The notes beneath the pieces are model-generated. The model saw only the letters and a list, made by a program, of their open reading frames with translations. It ran no database searches and was not told the DNA's origin. A DNA stretch of 64,000 nt from Carboxylicivirga marina (GTDB lineage Bacteria > Bacteroidota > Bacteroidia > Bacteroidales > Marinilabiliaceae), in the NCBI RefSeq assembly GCF_016612505.1, contig NZ_JAENRR010000018.1, forward strand, positions 1 to 64,000, written 5' to 3'. Within the stretch, counting starts at the first letter, position 1, and the number at the start of each line of letters is the position of its first letter. Shown piece by piece: positions 9,284-18,973 of this stretch. Both the position numbers and the translations under genes were made by a program.

Positions 9284-9410
9284 AATTATCAACGAATTAC
9301 AAAAAACTATCATCAATTATACAAAGAGCAAATAGGTTTCGACTATTTTATATGTTTGTTCAACAATTGTTTACAACAATTTTAAGTTAGGAGAAACTTG
9401 ATTTTTCTAA

Positions 9411-9418
9411 TATCTTTG
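9411..9418 (+). promoter_or_regulatory. Likely -7 promoter element for the lpxH-like gene
   Basis: TATCTTTG matches TAnnTTTG exactly, 27 bp before the TTG start. The -33 element is weak. Confidence 0.5.
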
Positions 9419-9444
9419 CCGTCACAAAAAGCTAAATAACATAA

Positions 9445-10206
9445 TTGGAAACTGCGAAAAAGATATATTTTGCCTCAGATGTACACCTTGGTGCGCCTGG
9501 TATAAAAAACCACCGTACCCATGAGAAACGATTTGTTTCGTGGCTGGACTTTGTAAAAGACAAAGCATCTGAAATATATTTGATGGGCGACATATTCGAC
9601 TTTTGGTTTGAATACAAAAAAGTCGTTCCACGTGGGTTCACGCGCTTTCTTGGCAAATTATCTGAGATAACAGATAGCGGCGTGCCGGTTCATTTTTTTA
9701 CCGGCAATCATGACATCTGGCTATTTGACTATCTGGAAAATGAATGTGGTGTTAAAGTGTATCGGCAACCGGAAATCAGAACCATTAATAACAAAAGACT
9801 TTTTTTAGCGCATGGTGATGGTCTGGGTAATTACGATCGCCACTATAATTTTTTAAAATCTGTTTTCACAAACAAACTGGCACAATGGTTGTTTGCCAGA
9901 ATACACCCTAACTGTGGAATTGGCTTAGCTGATTTCTGGTCGGGCAAAAGTCGTGAAAAGAACAATAAAACATATGGCGACCGTTACCTTGGCGATGACG
10001 AGGAGTTTGCGGTGCTGTATGCCAAAGAGTATATAAAGAAAGAAGCAATCGATTATTTTGTATTTGGTCATCGACATGTGGCTCGAACGGTCGGTGTGGG
10101 ACCAGACAGCCAATTGGTGTTTTTAGGCGACTGGATACAACATTTCTCTTACGGTGTTTTTGATGGACACACTATGGAGTTAAAATATTTCGATAAGCAC
10201 GAATAG
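9445..10206 (+). CDS. lpxH: UDP-2,3-diacylglucosamine diphosphatase (LpxH-like)
   Basis: Calcineurin-like metallophosphoesterase of 253 residues that would cleave UDP-2,3-diacylglucosamine to lipid X in lipid A synthesis at the cytoplasmic membrane face. The metal-binding motifs are all present: SDVHLG (about 10-15), GDIFDFWFE (about 48), GNHD (about 87), HGD (about 125) and GHRH (about 208). The start is TTG: an in-frame TAA lies immediately upstream at 9442-9444, and METAKKIYFASD fits the family N-terminus. Other members of the family cleave different pyrophosphates, but the length and the FDFWFEY motif fit LpxH. Followed 24 bp later by a KASIII gene. Confidence 0.88.
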   Translation: METAKKIYFASDVHLGAPGIKNHRTHEKRFVSWLDFVKDKASEIYLMGDIFDFWFEYKKVVPRGFTRFLGKLSEITDSGVPVHFFTGNHDIWLFDYLENECGVKVYRQPEIRTINNKRLFLAHGDGLGNYDRHYNFLKSVFTNKLAQWLFARIHPNCGIGLADFWSGKSREKNNKTYGDRYLGDDEEFAVLYAKEYIKKEAIDYFVFGHRHVARTVGVGPDSQLVFLGDWIQHFSYGVFDGHTMELKYFDKHE

Positions 10207-10230
10207 TTTGATATTAGAAAAATAGTAAAA

Positions 10231-11319
10231 ATGAATTCAAAGGCTGAGATTTATGCGGTAGCTACCGGAACGGGAAGCTATATTCCACCAGTAGTTAAAG
10301 CAAATGCCGACTTTATCAGCAACACCTTTTACAATGATGATGGTACCATTATCGAAACTGAAGGACAAGTGGTTGTTGAAAAGTTTGAGCAAATCACCGA
10401 TATCGCCGAAAGACGATGTGCCGAGAAAAATCATGTAACATCTGACTTAGCCATGTTTGCCGGAAAGGCGGCTTTGGAGGATGCAGGGTTTGATCAGGAA
10501 AAACTTGACTACATAATTGTAGCACACAACCTGGGCGATATGCGTCATGGCACTATTTATCCTGACATTCTACCAACACTGGCATCTCGTGTAAAGCATA
10601 AATTAGGCATTAAAAATCCTAAAACCATTGCTTATGACATCACGTTTGGTTGTCCAGGTTGGACTCAGGCCATGATTCAGGCCAACTATTACATTAAATC
10701 GGGTGATGCCAAAAGCGCCTTAATAATAGGGGCTGATACATTAAGCCGAGCCATGGAGCCTCACGACAGAGATTCGATGATATTTGCTGATGGTGCCGGT
10801 GCAGTATTGCTGGAAGCATGTGAAAGCGAAACGCCTGTTGGTATTTTAAAGCATGCTGTTCAAACAGATACGGAAGAACACATCGACCTGCTACGCATGG
10901 ATAATCCATACAATGAAGCACTAAAAGGAGAAAACCTGTTTCTTAAGATGTATGGTCGTCGTTTATATAACTACGCCCTAACTAATGTACCACAATTGGC
11001 AAAGGAGTGTCTTGATAAAAATGAGATGACGCTTTCCGATGTTAAAAAAGTACTTATCCACCAAGCCAACGCTAAGATGGATGAAGCAATATTAAAGCGT
11101 TTATTCCGCTTGTATGGTGAACGCAATGTTGATTTTAACGTAATGCCAATGACCATTAGCGAACTAGGTAACAGTAGTGTGGCAACAGTACCAACTCTTT
11201 TCGACTTAATTTGCAAAAATAAGCTCGAAGGCCATTCGCTTGAAAGTGGTGACAACGTTATGATGACTTCGGTAGGTGCCGGCATGAATATCAATGCATT
11301 TATGTACAAGATGCCTTAA
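10231..11319 (+). CDS. 3-oxoacyl-ACP synthase III family protein
   Basis: Thiolase-fold condensing enzyme of 362 residues. The catalytic triad is visible: Cys in DITFGCPGWTQA (about residue 135), His in LIHQANAKMDEA (about 275) and Asn in ELGNSSVATVPT (about 313). It differs from housekeeping FabH in an N-terminal insert (about residues 25-60) and in the GCPGW context of the cysteine. It is better called a FabH paralogue of unknown acyl chain role than FabH itself. It probably shares a transcript with lpxH and ends at a bidirectional terminator. A part in making an unusual lipid or polyketide-type product is possible but not shown. Confidence 0.85.
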   Translation: MNSKAEIYAVATGTGSYIPPVVKANADFISNTFYNDDGTIIETEGQVVVEKFEQITDIAERRCAEKNHVTSDLAMFAGKAALEDAGFDQEKLDYIIVAHNLGDMRHGTIYPDILPTLASRVKHKLGIKNPKTIAYDITFGCPGWTQAMIQANYYIKSGDAKSALIIGADTLSRAMEPHDRDSMIFADGAGAVLLEACESETPVGILKHAVQTDTEEHIDLLRMDNPYNEALKGENLFLKMYGRRLYNYALTNVPQLAKECLDKNEMTLSDVKKVLIHQANAKMDEAILKRLFRLYGERNVDFNVMPMTISELGNSSVATVPTLFDLICKNKLEGHSLESGDNVMMTSVGAGMNINAFMYKMP

Positions 11320-11474
11320 TCTACAAAGATCAATAGAATCGTTAGATAATAGATGTAAAACAGCCAATAGGACAGTCAATATAAGCTACTTATCAGCCAA
11401 AACAATGGTAAGTTCTGTTAATTCAATTGCATGTTTAAACAAAAACTATTATTTAATTGAACAAATACAAAGCA

Positions 11475-11510
11475 AAAGAGCAGCCTGATTTTCAAGCTGC
11501 TCTTTATATT
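11475..11510. terminator. Bidirectional terminator between KASIII gene and PBP1A
   Basis: Perfect 10-bp stem (11475-11484 with 11496-11505) and 11-nt loop between convergent genes. A T-rich tail follows on the plus strand. Confidence 0.75.
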
Positions 11511-11527
11511 TTTATCAGAATTTCTTT

Positions 11528-13891
11528 CTAAAAGAACTCCTCTTCATTCTTTAATTCTTCTTCCTGAGCATCACCCTCCTGTTGTTCACGCACTTGTTGT
11601 GCCTGCTGGTTACAGTCCATATTAACGTAGAAGTTAAGTGGCTCTTCAAATACATCCTCTTCAGTGATTCCAATTTCTTCATTGGCATACACATCCTTCA
11701 TGAACAAAGCAAAAATTGGTAAGGCCATATTAGCTCCCTGTCCTAATCGAATCCCATCGAAATGAATATCGCGATCTTCACCACCAACCCATACTCCAGT
11801 TACTAATTGCGGTGTAACACCCATAAACCAGCCATCGGAATGGTTTTGCGTTGTTCCGGTTTTACCACCTATCTGACCATACATATTATAAGTATGACGC
11901 AAACGCCCACCGGTTCCCTGATTAACCACACCTTGCAGAAGATTGAGCATTAAAAAGGCGGTAGGCTCACTAATCGCTTCCCTCTTATCCGGATGGAAAT
12001 CACTTATCACATTACCGTATCGATCTTCAATACGTGTTACAATCATTGGCTCAATATGCACCCCTTTATTAGCAAAAGTACAGTACGAGGAGGTCATCTC
12101 CATCAAACCAAAATCAGGTGTTCCCAAGCATAATGCAGGAACGGCATCCATGTGACTTTTAATCCCTAATTCGCTAATTGTATTGGCCACAGCACGAGGA
12201 TTAAACTGCTTCATCACCCAGGCTGTAATATTATTATTTGAATTGGCCAGTCCCCATTTCAAGGTCACCATCTCACCGGCACGGGCGCTACCACTATTTC
12301 GTGGCGTCCAGGTTTTACCTCCGCCCAAATAAAAAGTCTGCGCAATATTTGGCACCAGGTCGCAAGGTGTAAAGCCTTCTTGCATCGCCAAAGTATATAC
12401 AAATGGTTTTATGGTCGATCCTACCTGGCGTTTACCTTTACCGGCCATATCATACATGAAATGCTTAAAATTGGGGCCTCCAACGTAAGCCTTAACATGG
12501 CCTGATAATGGATCGATTGAAATCATACCGGCACGTAAGAAAAATTTGTAGTGATGAATTGAATCCAAAGGCGTCATCAAAGTATCACGTTCGCCCTCCC
12601 AGGTAAACACTTCCATGTCGTATTTTGTATTAAATACGCGCATCACACTATCCATGTCGGCCCCATTACGCTTTAATGAACGATAACGATCGGTATTTTT
12701 TATGGCTCGATCAATAATCTTTTCATAATCTTCCTCTGACAAATCCTCGGTATAAGGAGCTCCTGGCTGATTACGTTTTTCATCAAAAAACTTTGGTTGT
12801 ATATCCTTACTTAAATGATTTTTAACTGCTTCTTCGGCATAATGCTGCATGCGCGAATCAATAGTCGTGTAAATCTTTAATCCGTCTTTATAGATATCGT
12901 ATTTGGTGCCATCAGGACGATAATTTTTATTAATCCAGCCATAAAGTGGATCATTAAGATAACGTACACTATCCTCCAAAAACTTGTCCTCCATCCATGA
13001 CGGATATTGCTCTCGTTGAGGCTCACTCGCGTTTAAAGCCAAGCGTAAATATTCTCTAAAATAAGGAGCTGGTCCTTCTTTATGATCAGCTCTATTAAAC
13101 TTTAAAGCCAAAGGCATCACCGAAATGGAGTCATACTCATCTTGCGATAAAAATTGTGCTTTCAACATCTGATGAAGCACTACATTACGTCTGTCTTGAG
13201 TCAACTCAGGACGTCGTACAGGATTATATAAGGCCGGGTTTTTAAGCATCCCGATAATAACCGCAGCTTCTTCCACTTTAATGGAATCAGTGCTTGTATC
13301 AAAAAAAGTTTGAGCTGCACTCTTAATACCATAAGCATCGTAAATAAACTCAGCTTTATTAAGGTACATCGTCAATATCTCTTCCTTGGTATAACTTCGC
13401 TCAAGCTTAACTGCAATAACCCACTCCTTTAGTTTTTGAAACGCCCGTTCGATGGTACTTGCTGCCTGACCATGAAATAGCAACTTGGCTAATTGCTGAG
13501 TTATGGTACTACCCCCACCCGAACTTTGATCCTGCATAATGATGGTACGAAACATCACCCTTGCCAAACCGCGAGCATCCACTCCCGAATGATCATGAAA
13601 ACGAACATCTTCTGTGGCCACCAAGGCATTAATAATATTTGGCGACAACTCTTCATAAAGACTAAAGCTTCTGTTTTCACGAAAATAATTTCCTAATAAT
13701 TGCTGATCGCTTGAAATGACTTCGGTAGCCAAGTTACTCTTGGGATTTTCCAATTCCTCAAAAGTAGGCATGAAGCCAAGCATACCGTAAGATATCATCG
13801 TAAAGAGTGTGAATACAGACAGTATGCCTCCTACCACTATTATCCAAAATATTACTATCAGTTTGCGATATTTTGATTTTGCTTGATTCAT
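11528..13891 (-). CDS. Bifunctional penicillin-binding protein 1A
   Basis: Class A PBP of 787 residues with one N-terminal membrane helix (about 11-33). The GT51 glycosyltransferase domain follows, with EDVRFHDHSGVD (catalytic Glu near 94) and GGGSTITQQLAKLLF. The transpeptidase domain has the nucleophile motif STIKPF (near 493), the SNN-type motif and KTGTTQNHSDGWF (near 670). It polymerises and cross-links peptidoglycan in the periplasm. The C-terminus ends in an acidic, glutamine-rich tail of about 35 residues, common in Bacteroidota. The tail does not affect the assignment. Transcribed alone, divergent from topA. Confidence 0.95.
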   Translation of the reverse strand: MNQAKSKYRKLIVIFWIIVVGGILSVFTLFTMISYGMLGFMPTFEELENPKSNLATEVISSDQQLLGNYFRENRSFSLYEELSPNIINALVATEDVRFHDHSGVDARGLARVMFRTIIMQDQSSGGGSTITQQLAKLLFHGQAASTIERAFQKLKEWVIAVKLERSYTKEEILTMYLNKAEFIYDAYGIKSAAQTFFDTSTDSIKVEEAAVIIGMLKNPALYNPVRRPELTQDRRNVVLHQMLKAQFLSQDEYDSISVMPLALKFNRADHKEGPAPYFREYLRLALNASEPQREQYPSWMEDKFLEDSVRYLNDPLYGWINKNYRPDGTKYDIYKDGLKIYTTIDSRMQHYAEEAVKNHLSKDIQPKFFDEKRNQPGAPYTEDLSEEDYEKIIDRAIKNTDRYRSLKRNGADMDSVMRVFNTKYDMEVFTWEGERDTLMTPLDSIHHYKFFLRAGMISIDPLSGHVKAYVGGPNFKHFMYDMAGKGKRQVGSTIKPFVYTLAMQEGFTPCDLVPNIAQTFYLGGGKTWTPRNSGSARAGEMVTLKWGLANSNNNITAWVMKQFNPRAVANTISELGIKSHMDAVPALCLGTPDFGLMEMTSSYCTFANKGVHIEPMIVTRIEDRYGNVISDFHPDKREAISEPTAFLMLNLLQGVVNQGTGGRLRHTYNMYGQIGGKTGTTQNHSDGWFMGVTPQLVTGVWVGGEDRDIHFDGIRLGQGANMALPIFALFMKDVYANEEIGITEEDVFEEPLNFYVNMDCNQQAQQVREQQEGDAQEEELKNEEEFF

Positions 13892-14116
13892 CAGTTACAG
13901 GATAGTTTATAATACTTAGTTTACTTATTGGTGTAGCTCTATTAAAAAAATAGTAAAATTTTTATTTATTACTCTTTTTATTCATCGGTAACACAACACG
14001 CGCAATTCGCACCAATAATTGATATTTTGGTGTAAAAATAGTAAAATTTGATTGATAGAGCCAGGATAAGGTTTGCGTAAAGCGTTTTCATTTTTTAACA
14101 TTGTGGCAATTTTGTA

Positions 14117-14124
14117 TAATTTTG
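14117..14124 (+). promoter_or_regulatory. Likely -7 promoter element for topA
   Basis: TAATTTTG matches TAnnTTTG, 41 bp before the ATG. The -33 element is not clear. It sits in the 274-bp divergent gap with PBP1A. Confidence 0.5.
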
Positions 14125-14165
14125 CGTGCTTTAAGAATAAGTGGTGTTTGTAAGACATAAGAGAG

Positions 14166-16616
14166 ATGGGTAAAAAAACAACGGTTACAGAAGAGAATTT
14201 GGTGATAGTCGAGTCACCGGCAAAAGCAAAAACCATTGAGAAGTTTTTAGGCAAAGACTTTTTGGTGAAATCCAGCTATGGTCATATCCGGGATTTATCT
14301 AAAAGTGATTTTGGCGTCGATATAAATAATAATTATCAACCAGACTACATTGTCTCTTCAGACAAGAAAGATGTGGTTAAAGAATTAAAACAACTCGCTA
14401 AAGGTGCCAAGATGGTATGGCTCGCTTCCGATGAGGACCGCGAAGGAGAGGCTATTGCATGGCACTTGTTTGAAACGCTTGAGCTAAAAGAAGAAAACAC
14501 TCGCAGGATTGTTTTTCATGAGATTACGAAAGATGCCATCCAAAAAGCCGTTGAAAATCCGCGCAAGATTGATGTTAATCTCGTAAATGCCCAGCAAGCA
14601 AGACGAGTCCTTGACCGTCTGGTAGGCTTTGAACTATCTCCTGTACTATGGCGCAAAGTAAAACCGTCATTATCTGCTGGTAGGGTTCAATCGGTAGCTG
14701 TTCGACTTATTGTTGAGCGCGAACGTGAGGTTTTTGCATTCAAACCTACATCATCCTACCGTGTTACAGCACTCTTTGAAGTGACTGATAAACAAGGTCG
14801 GGTAAAAGAATTAAAAGCAGAACTAAACAAACGTTTTAATACGCTGGATGAAACACGTGCATTTGTTGAAAAATGTGCTGATGCCCAGTTTCTGGTTTCG
14901 CAAATAGAGAAGAAACCAATGAAAAAAACGCCTGCTGCACCATTTACAACATCCACTTTACAGCAGGAAGCATCTCGTAAATTAGGTTATTCTGTTTCTC
15001 AAACAATGTCCATTGCCCAAAAGCTTTACGAAGCGGGTAAGATAACATACATGCGTACCGACTCGGTGAATTTATCTGACCTGGCCTTAAACATGGCCTC
15101 GACACAAATTACTGAGAAAATGGGTGCCGAGTATGTGAAAATCAGAAAATACAAGACAAAAGCGAAAGGAGCACAAGAAGCTCACGAAGCCATCCGTCCT
15201 ACATACCTCGATAAAGAAACCGTTTCAGGTTCAGCCCAGGAAAAACGCCTTTACGAACTCATTTGGAAGCGTACCATTGCCTCACAGATGAGTGATGCAC
15301 AACTCGAAAAAACAATTATACATATCAATTCTGATGGTGCTACCGAGAAGTTTTTAGCAACGGGTGAAGTCATCAAATTTGATGGATTCCTGAAAGTTTA
15401 TATCGAATCAACTGACTCAGAAGGTGAGCAGGATGACAGCAACAGTGTATTACTTCCACCAATGAACGAAGGTGACGAATTAGCCATGTTAAATGTTGAG
15501 GCTCGTCAGCGATGGAGCCAAAAGCCTTCACGATACACAGAAGCAAGTTTGGTAAGAAAGCTTGAAGAACTAGGCATCGGACGACCATCTACCTACGCAC
15601 CAACCATTTCTACAATTCAAAACAGAGGCTATGTTGAGAAGGAAGACCGTGATGGTAATGAACGCGTCTACCAACATATTTGGTTAGAAAAAGGTAAGCC
15701 ACTTGTTGAGAGTGAAAAAACTGAGATTTCAGGAGCTGAGCGCAGCAAATTATTCCCTACCGATATTGGAATGGTAGTAAATGACTTCTTAATAAAATAC
15801 TTCGACAACGTTGTATCCTACGATTTCACAGCTAAAGTTGAAAAAGAATTTGATGATGTAGCACTTGGAAATATTGAATGGTCTAAGTCTATTGATGACT
15901 TTTACAAGCCATTTCATGTAAAGGTTGAAGAAACTCTGGAGCAATCAGAAAAAAGTACTGGCGAACGAATTCTTGGCGTTGACCCAGCCAGTGGAAAACA
16001 AATCTCAGTTCGAATTGGTCGATTTGGACCTTTAGCTCAAATAGGTGTTTCATCAGAAGACGAAGAAGCCGAAAAACCGCGATTTGCATCCCTACGAAAA
16101 GGCCAGCACTTGGAGACCATCACCCTCGAAGAAGCGCTGGATTTATTTAAATTACCACGCACATTAGGCGAATTTGAAAATAAAGTAGTAGTGATTGGCA
16201 TCGGTCGTTTTGGCCCATACATCCGTCACGATGGCAAATTTGTCTCTCTTAAGAAAGGGGTTGACGATCCGTTTGAAATCGACTTGGAAACATCTATTGA
16301 ACGAATCAAAACCAAGCGAGAAGAGGATTTAAAGAAGATTATCAAGTTATTTAAAGAAGAGCCTGATTTACAAATCCTAAACGGACGCTGGGGACCTTTT
16401 ATTAAATTCGAGAAAAAGAATTATAAAATCCCTAAGGATAAGAATGCAGAAGAATTATCTTTGGAAGAGTGCAAAGCTCTAATTGAAGCTGATACTAAAA
16501 CAGCCAAAAAAGGTTCTAAGGCTGCAGCAAAAAAAACAACTGCAACTAAAAAGAAGGCAACAACTAAGAAGGCTGCAACAACAAAAAAGAAGGCTAGCGC
16601 TAAAAAAACCAAATAA
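14166..16616 (+). CDS. topA: DNA topoisomerase I (type IA)
   Basis: Relaxes negative supercoils through a transient 5'-phosphotyrosine bond. The 816-residue protein opens with the Toprim motif VESPAKAKTIEKFLG. ASDEDREGEAIAWH (about 90) is the metal-binding site. The catalytic tyrosine is Y295 in YMRTDSVNLS. The C-terminal part has repeats of the type GRFGPYIRHDGKF that replace the zinc ribbons of E. coli TopA. The last 35 residues are a Lys/Ala/Thr tail, probably for DNA binding. It is followed after 9 bp by the ureohydrolase-like gene and then the T9SS genes; to my memory a similar order occurs in other gliding Bacteroidota. Confidence 0.96.
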   Translation: MGKKTTVTEENLVIVESPAKAKTIEKFLGKDFLVKSSYGHIRDLSKSDFGVDINNNYQPDYIVSSDKKDVVKELKQLAKGAKMVWLASDEDREGEAIAWHLFETLELKEENTRRIVFHEITKDAIQKAVENPRKIDVNLVNAQQARRVLDRLVGFELSPVLWRKVKPSLSAGRVQSVAVRLIVEREREVFAFKPTSSYRVTALFEVTDKQGRVKELKAELNKRFNTLDETRAFVEKCADAQFLVSQIEKKPMKKTPAAPFTTSTLQQEASRKLGYSVSQTMSIAQKLYEAGKITYMRTDSVNLSDLALNMASTQITEKMGAEYVKIRKYKTKAKGAQEAHEAIRPTYLDKETVSGSAQEKRLYELIWKRTIASQMSDAQLEKTIIHINSDGATEKFLATGEVIKFDGFLKVYIESTDSEGEQDDSNSVLLPPMNEGDELAMLNVEARQRWSQKPSRYTEASLVRKLEELGIGRPSTYAPTISTIQNRGYVEKEDRDGNERVYQHIWLEKGKPLVESEKTEISGAERSKLFPTDIGMVVNDFLIKYFDNVVSYDFTAKVEKEFDDVALGNIEWSKSIDDFYKPFHVKVEETLEQSEKSTGERILGVDPASGKQISVRIGRFGPLAQIGVSSEDEEAEKPRFASLRKGQHLETITLEEALDLFKLPRTLGEFENKVVVIGIGRFGPYIRHDGKFVSLKKGVDDPFEIDLETSIERIKTKREEDLKKIIKLFKEEPDLQILNGRWGPFIKFEKKNYKIPKDKNAEELSLEECKALIEADTKTAKKGSKAAAKKTTATKKKATTKKAATTKKKASAKKTK

Positions 16617-16625
16617 ACCCAAACT

Positions 16626-17786
16626 GTGACTGAAGACTGGATACACTATTTTGACAAACCTGACTTTCATACCTTTGAAGCATTCGTCGGCTCCAATGAT
16701 GAACGATTAATCGATCAAATAATTTGTTTTCAGGATAACCCAACATGTGAGTGGAACGATATCGACATTGCTATAATTGGCATAACTGATTCACGAAACT
16801 CAATACATAAGGGCTGCTCACAGGCACCCGACAAAGTTCGGTCACATTTATTGGGTCTAAGAAAGCTGTCAAAAGAATTAAAGATAGTTGATCTTGGCAA
16901 CTTAAAAGGCAATACCATTGATGACCGATACAAAGCAATTGAGGAAATCATTGCGGACCTAATTACTTTCAACACATTACCGATTGTAATTGGTGGTAGT
17001 CAAGACTATACTTTACCAATTGTTAAAGGCACCAAGCTAAAGGTGCCTGAATACAACCTGACACTTATCGACTCACAAATTGACTGGCTATCATCTGATC
17101 AAGATTATTCGGCCAATAGTTTTTTAGGATTTCTTTGTGAAAATGCTGATTCGCGTCCTCATGATCTATCGGTTATAAGTGCACAAAAATATTTATATAG
17201 CCAGTTTCAGGAAAATAAAATCAACGAACACGCCTTTGACATCCTTCGACTAGGTCAGATAAGGCAACTAGGGCATAAATTGGCCGAACCACTGATGCGT
17301 GATGCTGATGTGTTGAGCATAGATATGACCTGTGTACGCCAGTGCGACCAGCCAGCAAGACATAATGCAATGCCAAATGGTTTAACCGGTGAAGAACTTT
17401 GCCAACTTACCTGGTACGCTGGTCAAAGTGACAGACTTAAAGTTTATGGCATTTACGAGTTAGATACAGAGCTGGATATCAACCAACAAGGAATCACATT
17501 GAAAGCGCAAGCCATCTGGCACATACTAGAAGGCATAGCTTTACGTTATAATGATTATCCGGTAAAAGTACTGGACAGTTACCGACAATTCATTGTTTAT
17601 CTTGAGGATTACGAACTTGAAATCAAGTTTTATAATAATCCGGATAACGACAGATGGTGGGTCGAAATACCTGGCGAAAAAAAACAAGCTGAAATAATAG
17701 CTTGCACACGCAATGATTTTGAAACAGCATCAGCAAATGAAATACCGGAAAAATGGTTTCGTTACATCCAGAAAAAGCACTTGTAA
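16626..17786 (+). CDS. Arginase/formimidoylglutamase-like protein with degraded metal site
   Basis: 386-residue member of the ureohydrolase fold. The family landmarks are recognisable, but several Mn ligands are changed: the usual GG-D-H-S motif reads GGSQDYT (near 119), D-A-H-x-D reads DSQID (near 151), and S-x-D-x-D reads SIDMTC (near 235). With His and Asp ligands replaced by Gln and Thr, arginase or HutG activity is doubtful. A C-terminal extension of about 80 residues follows the fold. Start is GTG at 16626, 9 bp after topA. Position just before porP-gldKLMN suggests a link to the secretion/motility machinery or a non-catalytic role. The link is inference. Confidence 0.78.
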   Translation: MTEDWIHYFDKPDFHTFEAFVGSNDERLIDQIICFQDNPTCEWNDIDIAIIGITDSRNSIHKGCSQAPDKVRSHLLGLRKLSKELKIVDLGNLKGNTIDDRYKAIEEIIADLITFNTLPIVIGGSQDYTLPIVKGTKLKVPEYNLTLIDSQIDWLSSDQDYSANSFLGFLCENADSRPHDLSVISAQKYLYSQFQENKINEHAFDILRLGQIRQLGHKLAEPLMRDADVLSIDMTCVRQCDQPARHNAMPNGLTGEELCQLTWYAGQSDRLKVYGIYELDTELDINQQGITLKAQAIWHILEGIALRYNDYPVKVLDSYRQFIVYLEDYELEIKFYNNPDNDRWWVEIPGEKKQAEIIACTRNDFETASANEIPEKWFRYIQKKHL

Positions 17787-17969
17787 TTAAAATTAAATAG
17801 CGCTTTTTCTGATTTATAATATTGAAAAATGAAACCTTTGACACAAAATTAGAGTATATATCCCCAGCATTTTGTCAGCTGGTAATAGTAAATGATTGAT
17901 GCATAAAGTATATCAATCAGAAATGTAAAGAACTACGGTTCTATTTGTTAACACCAGCTTTTTTAAGGC

Positions 17970-18929
17970 ATGGCTAGGAGAATAGTATTTTTTCTGTTAT
18001 TTTGCGTTGCTTCTGTAACATGGGGGCAGCAATATCCACAGTTCAGTCAGAACATGTTTAATCAACTGACTGTCAACCCAGGATACGCGGGCACAAACGA
18101 AATGGTCAACGTAACACTGGGAAACAGACAACAGTGGATGGGCGGATTTGACGGAATGGCTCCAAGTACAACGGTATTCGGAGTTGATACAGAAATTAAT
18201 TTATTGGGATGGAACAGCGGAATTGGTTTATCCATTATGAATGATGAAATAGGGGCTTTTACAAGTATATACTTGTCGGCCATCTATTCAAAACGATGGG
18301 AAACAGATTACGGTAAATTAGGAGTAGGACTCTCTTTAGGCCTCGTTAACCAAGGCATTAAAGGAAGTACATTAAGCACAATGCCGCAAGGCACAGGAGA
18401 TTTTCAAGATGGTGGCTACCATTCTGAAGAATCATTTCCTGATGACGAAGGAATGGCTTTTGATGCTGGATTTGGAGCTTATCTTGATAACAAAGATTAT
18501 TATCTAGGAATATCAGTGGCTCACCTTAATCAACCAAAACCTAAATTTAAGGACACATACACTTCTTACCTCGACCGTACAGTTTTTATTACCGGAGGTT
18601 ATCGCATTCAAATGAAAAAACGACCAATCGTATTAATACCATCCATATTTCTGAAAACAAATATGTCGAGCTACCAGATTGACTGGAATATAAACGGCAT
18701 ATTGAAAGACAAGTATTGGGGCGGATTAAGCTATCGCATGCAAGATGCCATTGTACTACTCGGTGGAGTAGAACTTAATAATGGTTTGCGAATTGGCTAT
18801 AGCTATGATGTGAGTATTTCGCAATTGAGCGGTGCAAAAAATGGTTCTCATGAAATTATGTTAGGCTACAAATTTGACTTAAGTCTCGAGAAAAGAAAGA
18901 AACAATACAAGAGTGTAAGATATTTATAG
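17970..18929 (+). CDS. PorP/SprF-like outer membrane protein of type IX secretion
   Basis: 319 residues with a signal peptide cleaved near VTWGQ. The mature protein begins QQYPQFSQNMFNQLTVNPGYAG, the typical opening of the PorP/SprF family (residues YPQFSQ, NPGYAG). It is rich in alternating beta strands, as expected for an outer-membrane barrel. Members help assemble or anchor T9SS components and surface adhesins. It lies 44 bp before gldK, so it is likely part of the gld operon. Bacteroidota usually carry several paralogues, so which family role it plays is not determined. Confidence 0.9.
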   Translation: MARRIVFFLLFCVASVTWGQQYPQFSQNMFNQLTVNPGYAGTNEMVNVTLGNRQQWMGGFDGMAPSTTVFGVDTEINLLGWNSGIGLSIMNDEIGAFTSIYLSAIYSKRWETDYGKLGVGLSLGLVNQGIKGSTLSTMPQGTGDFQDGGYHSEESFPDDEGMAFDAGFGAYLDNKDYYLGISVAHLNQPKPKFKDTYTSYLDRTVFITGGYRIQMKKRPIVLIPSIFLKTNMSSYQIDWNINGILKDKYWGGLSYRMQDAIVLLGGVELNNGLRIGYSYDVSISQLSGAKNGSHEIMLGYKFDLSLEKRKKQYKSVRYL

Positions 18930-18973
18930 AATATAAGAATAAGTAAAAGAGTAATTCAGATATTAAGGCTATT

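Noticed and set aside
10971-11309. 112-codon open frame on the minus strand inside the KASIII gene
   Set aside because: It lies fully antisense to a gene with clear catalytic motifs and its translation shows no family features.
11294-11488. 64-codon open frame after the KASIII gene
   Set aside because: It overlaps the KASIII end and the terminator region and shows no coding character.
16421-16670. Hydrophobic minus-strand frames opposite the topA tail
   Set aside because: They are the complement of the Lys/Ala-rich topA tail, which produces Phe/Val/Ala-rich antisense frames.
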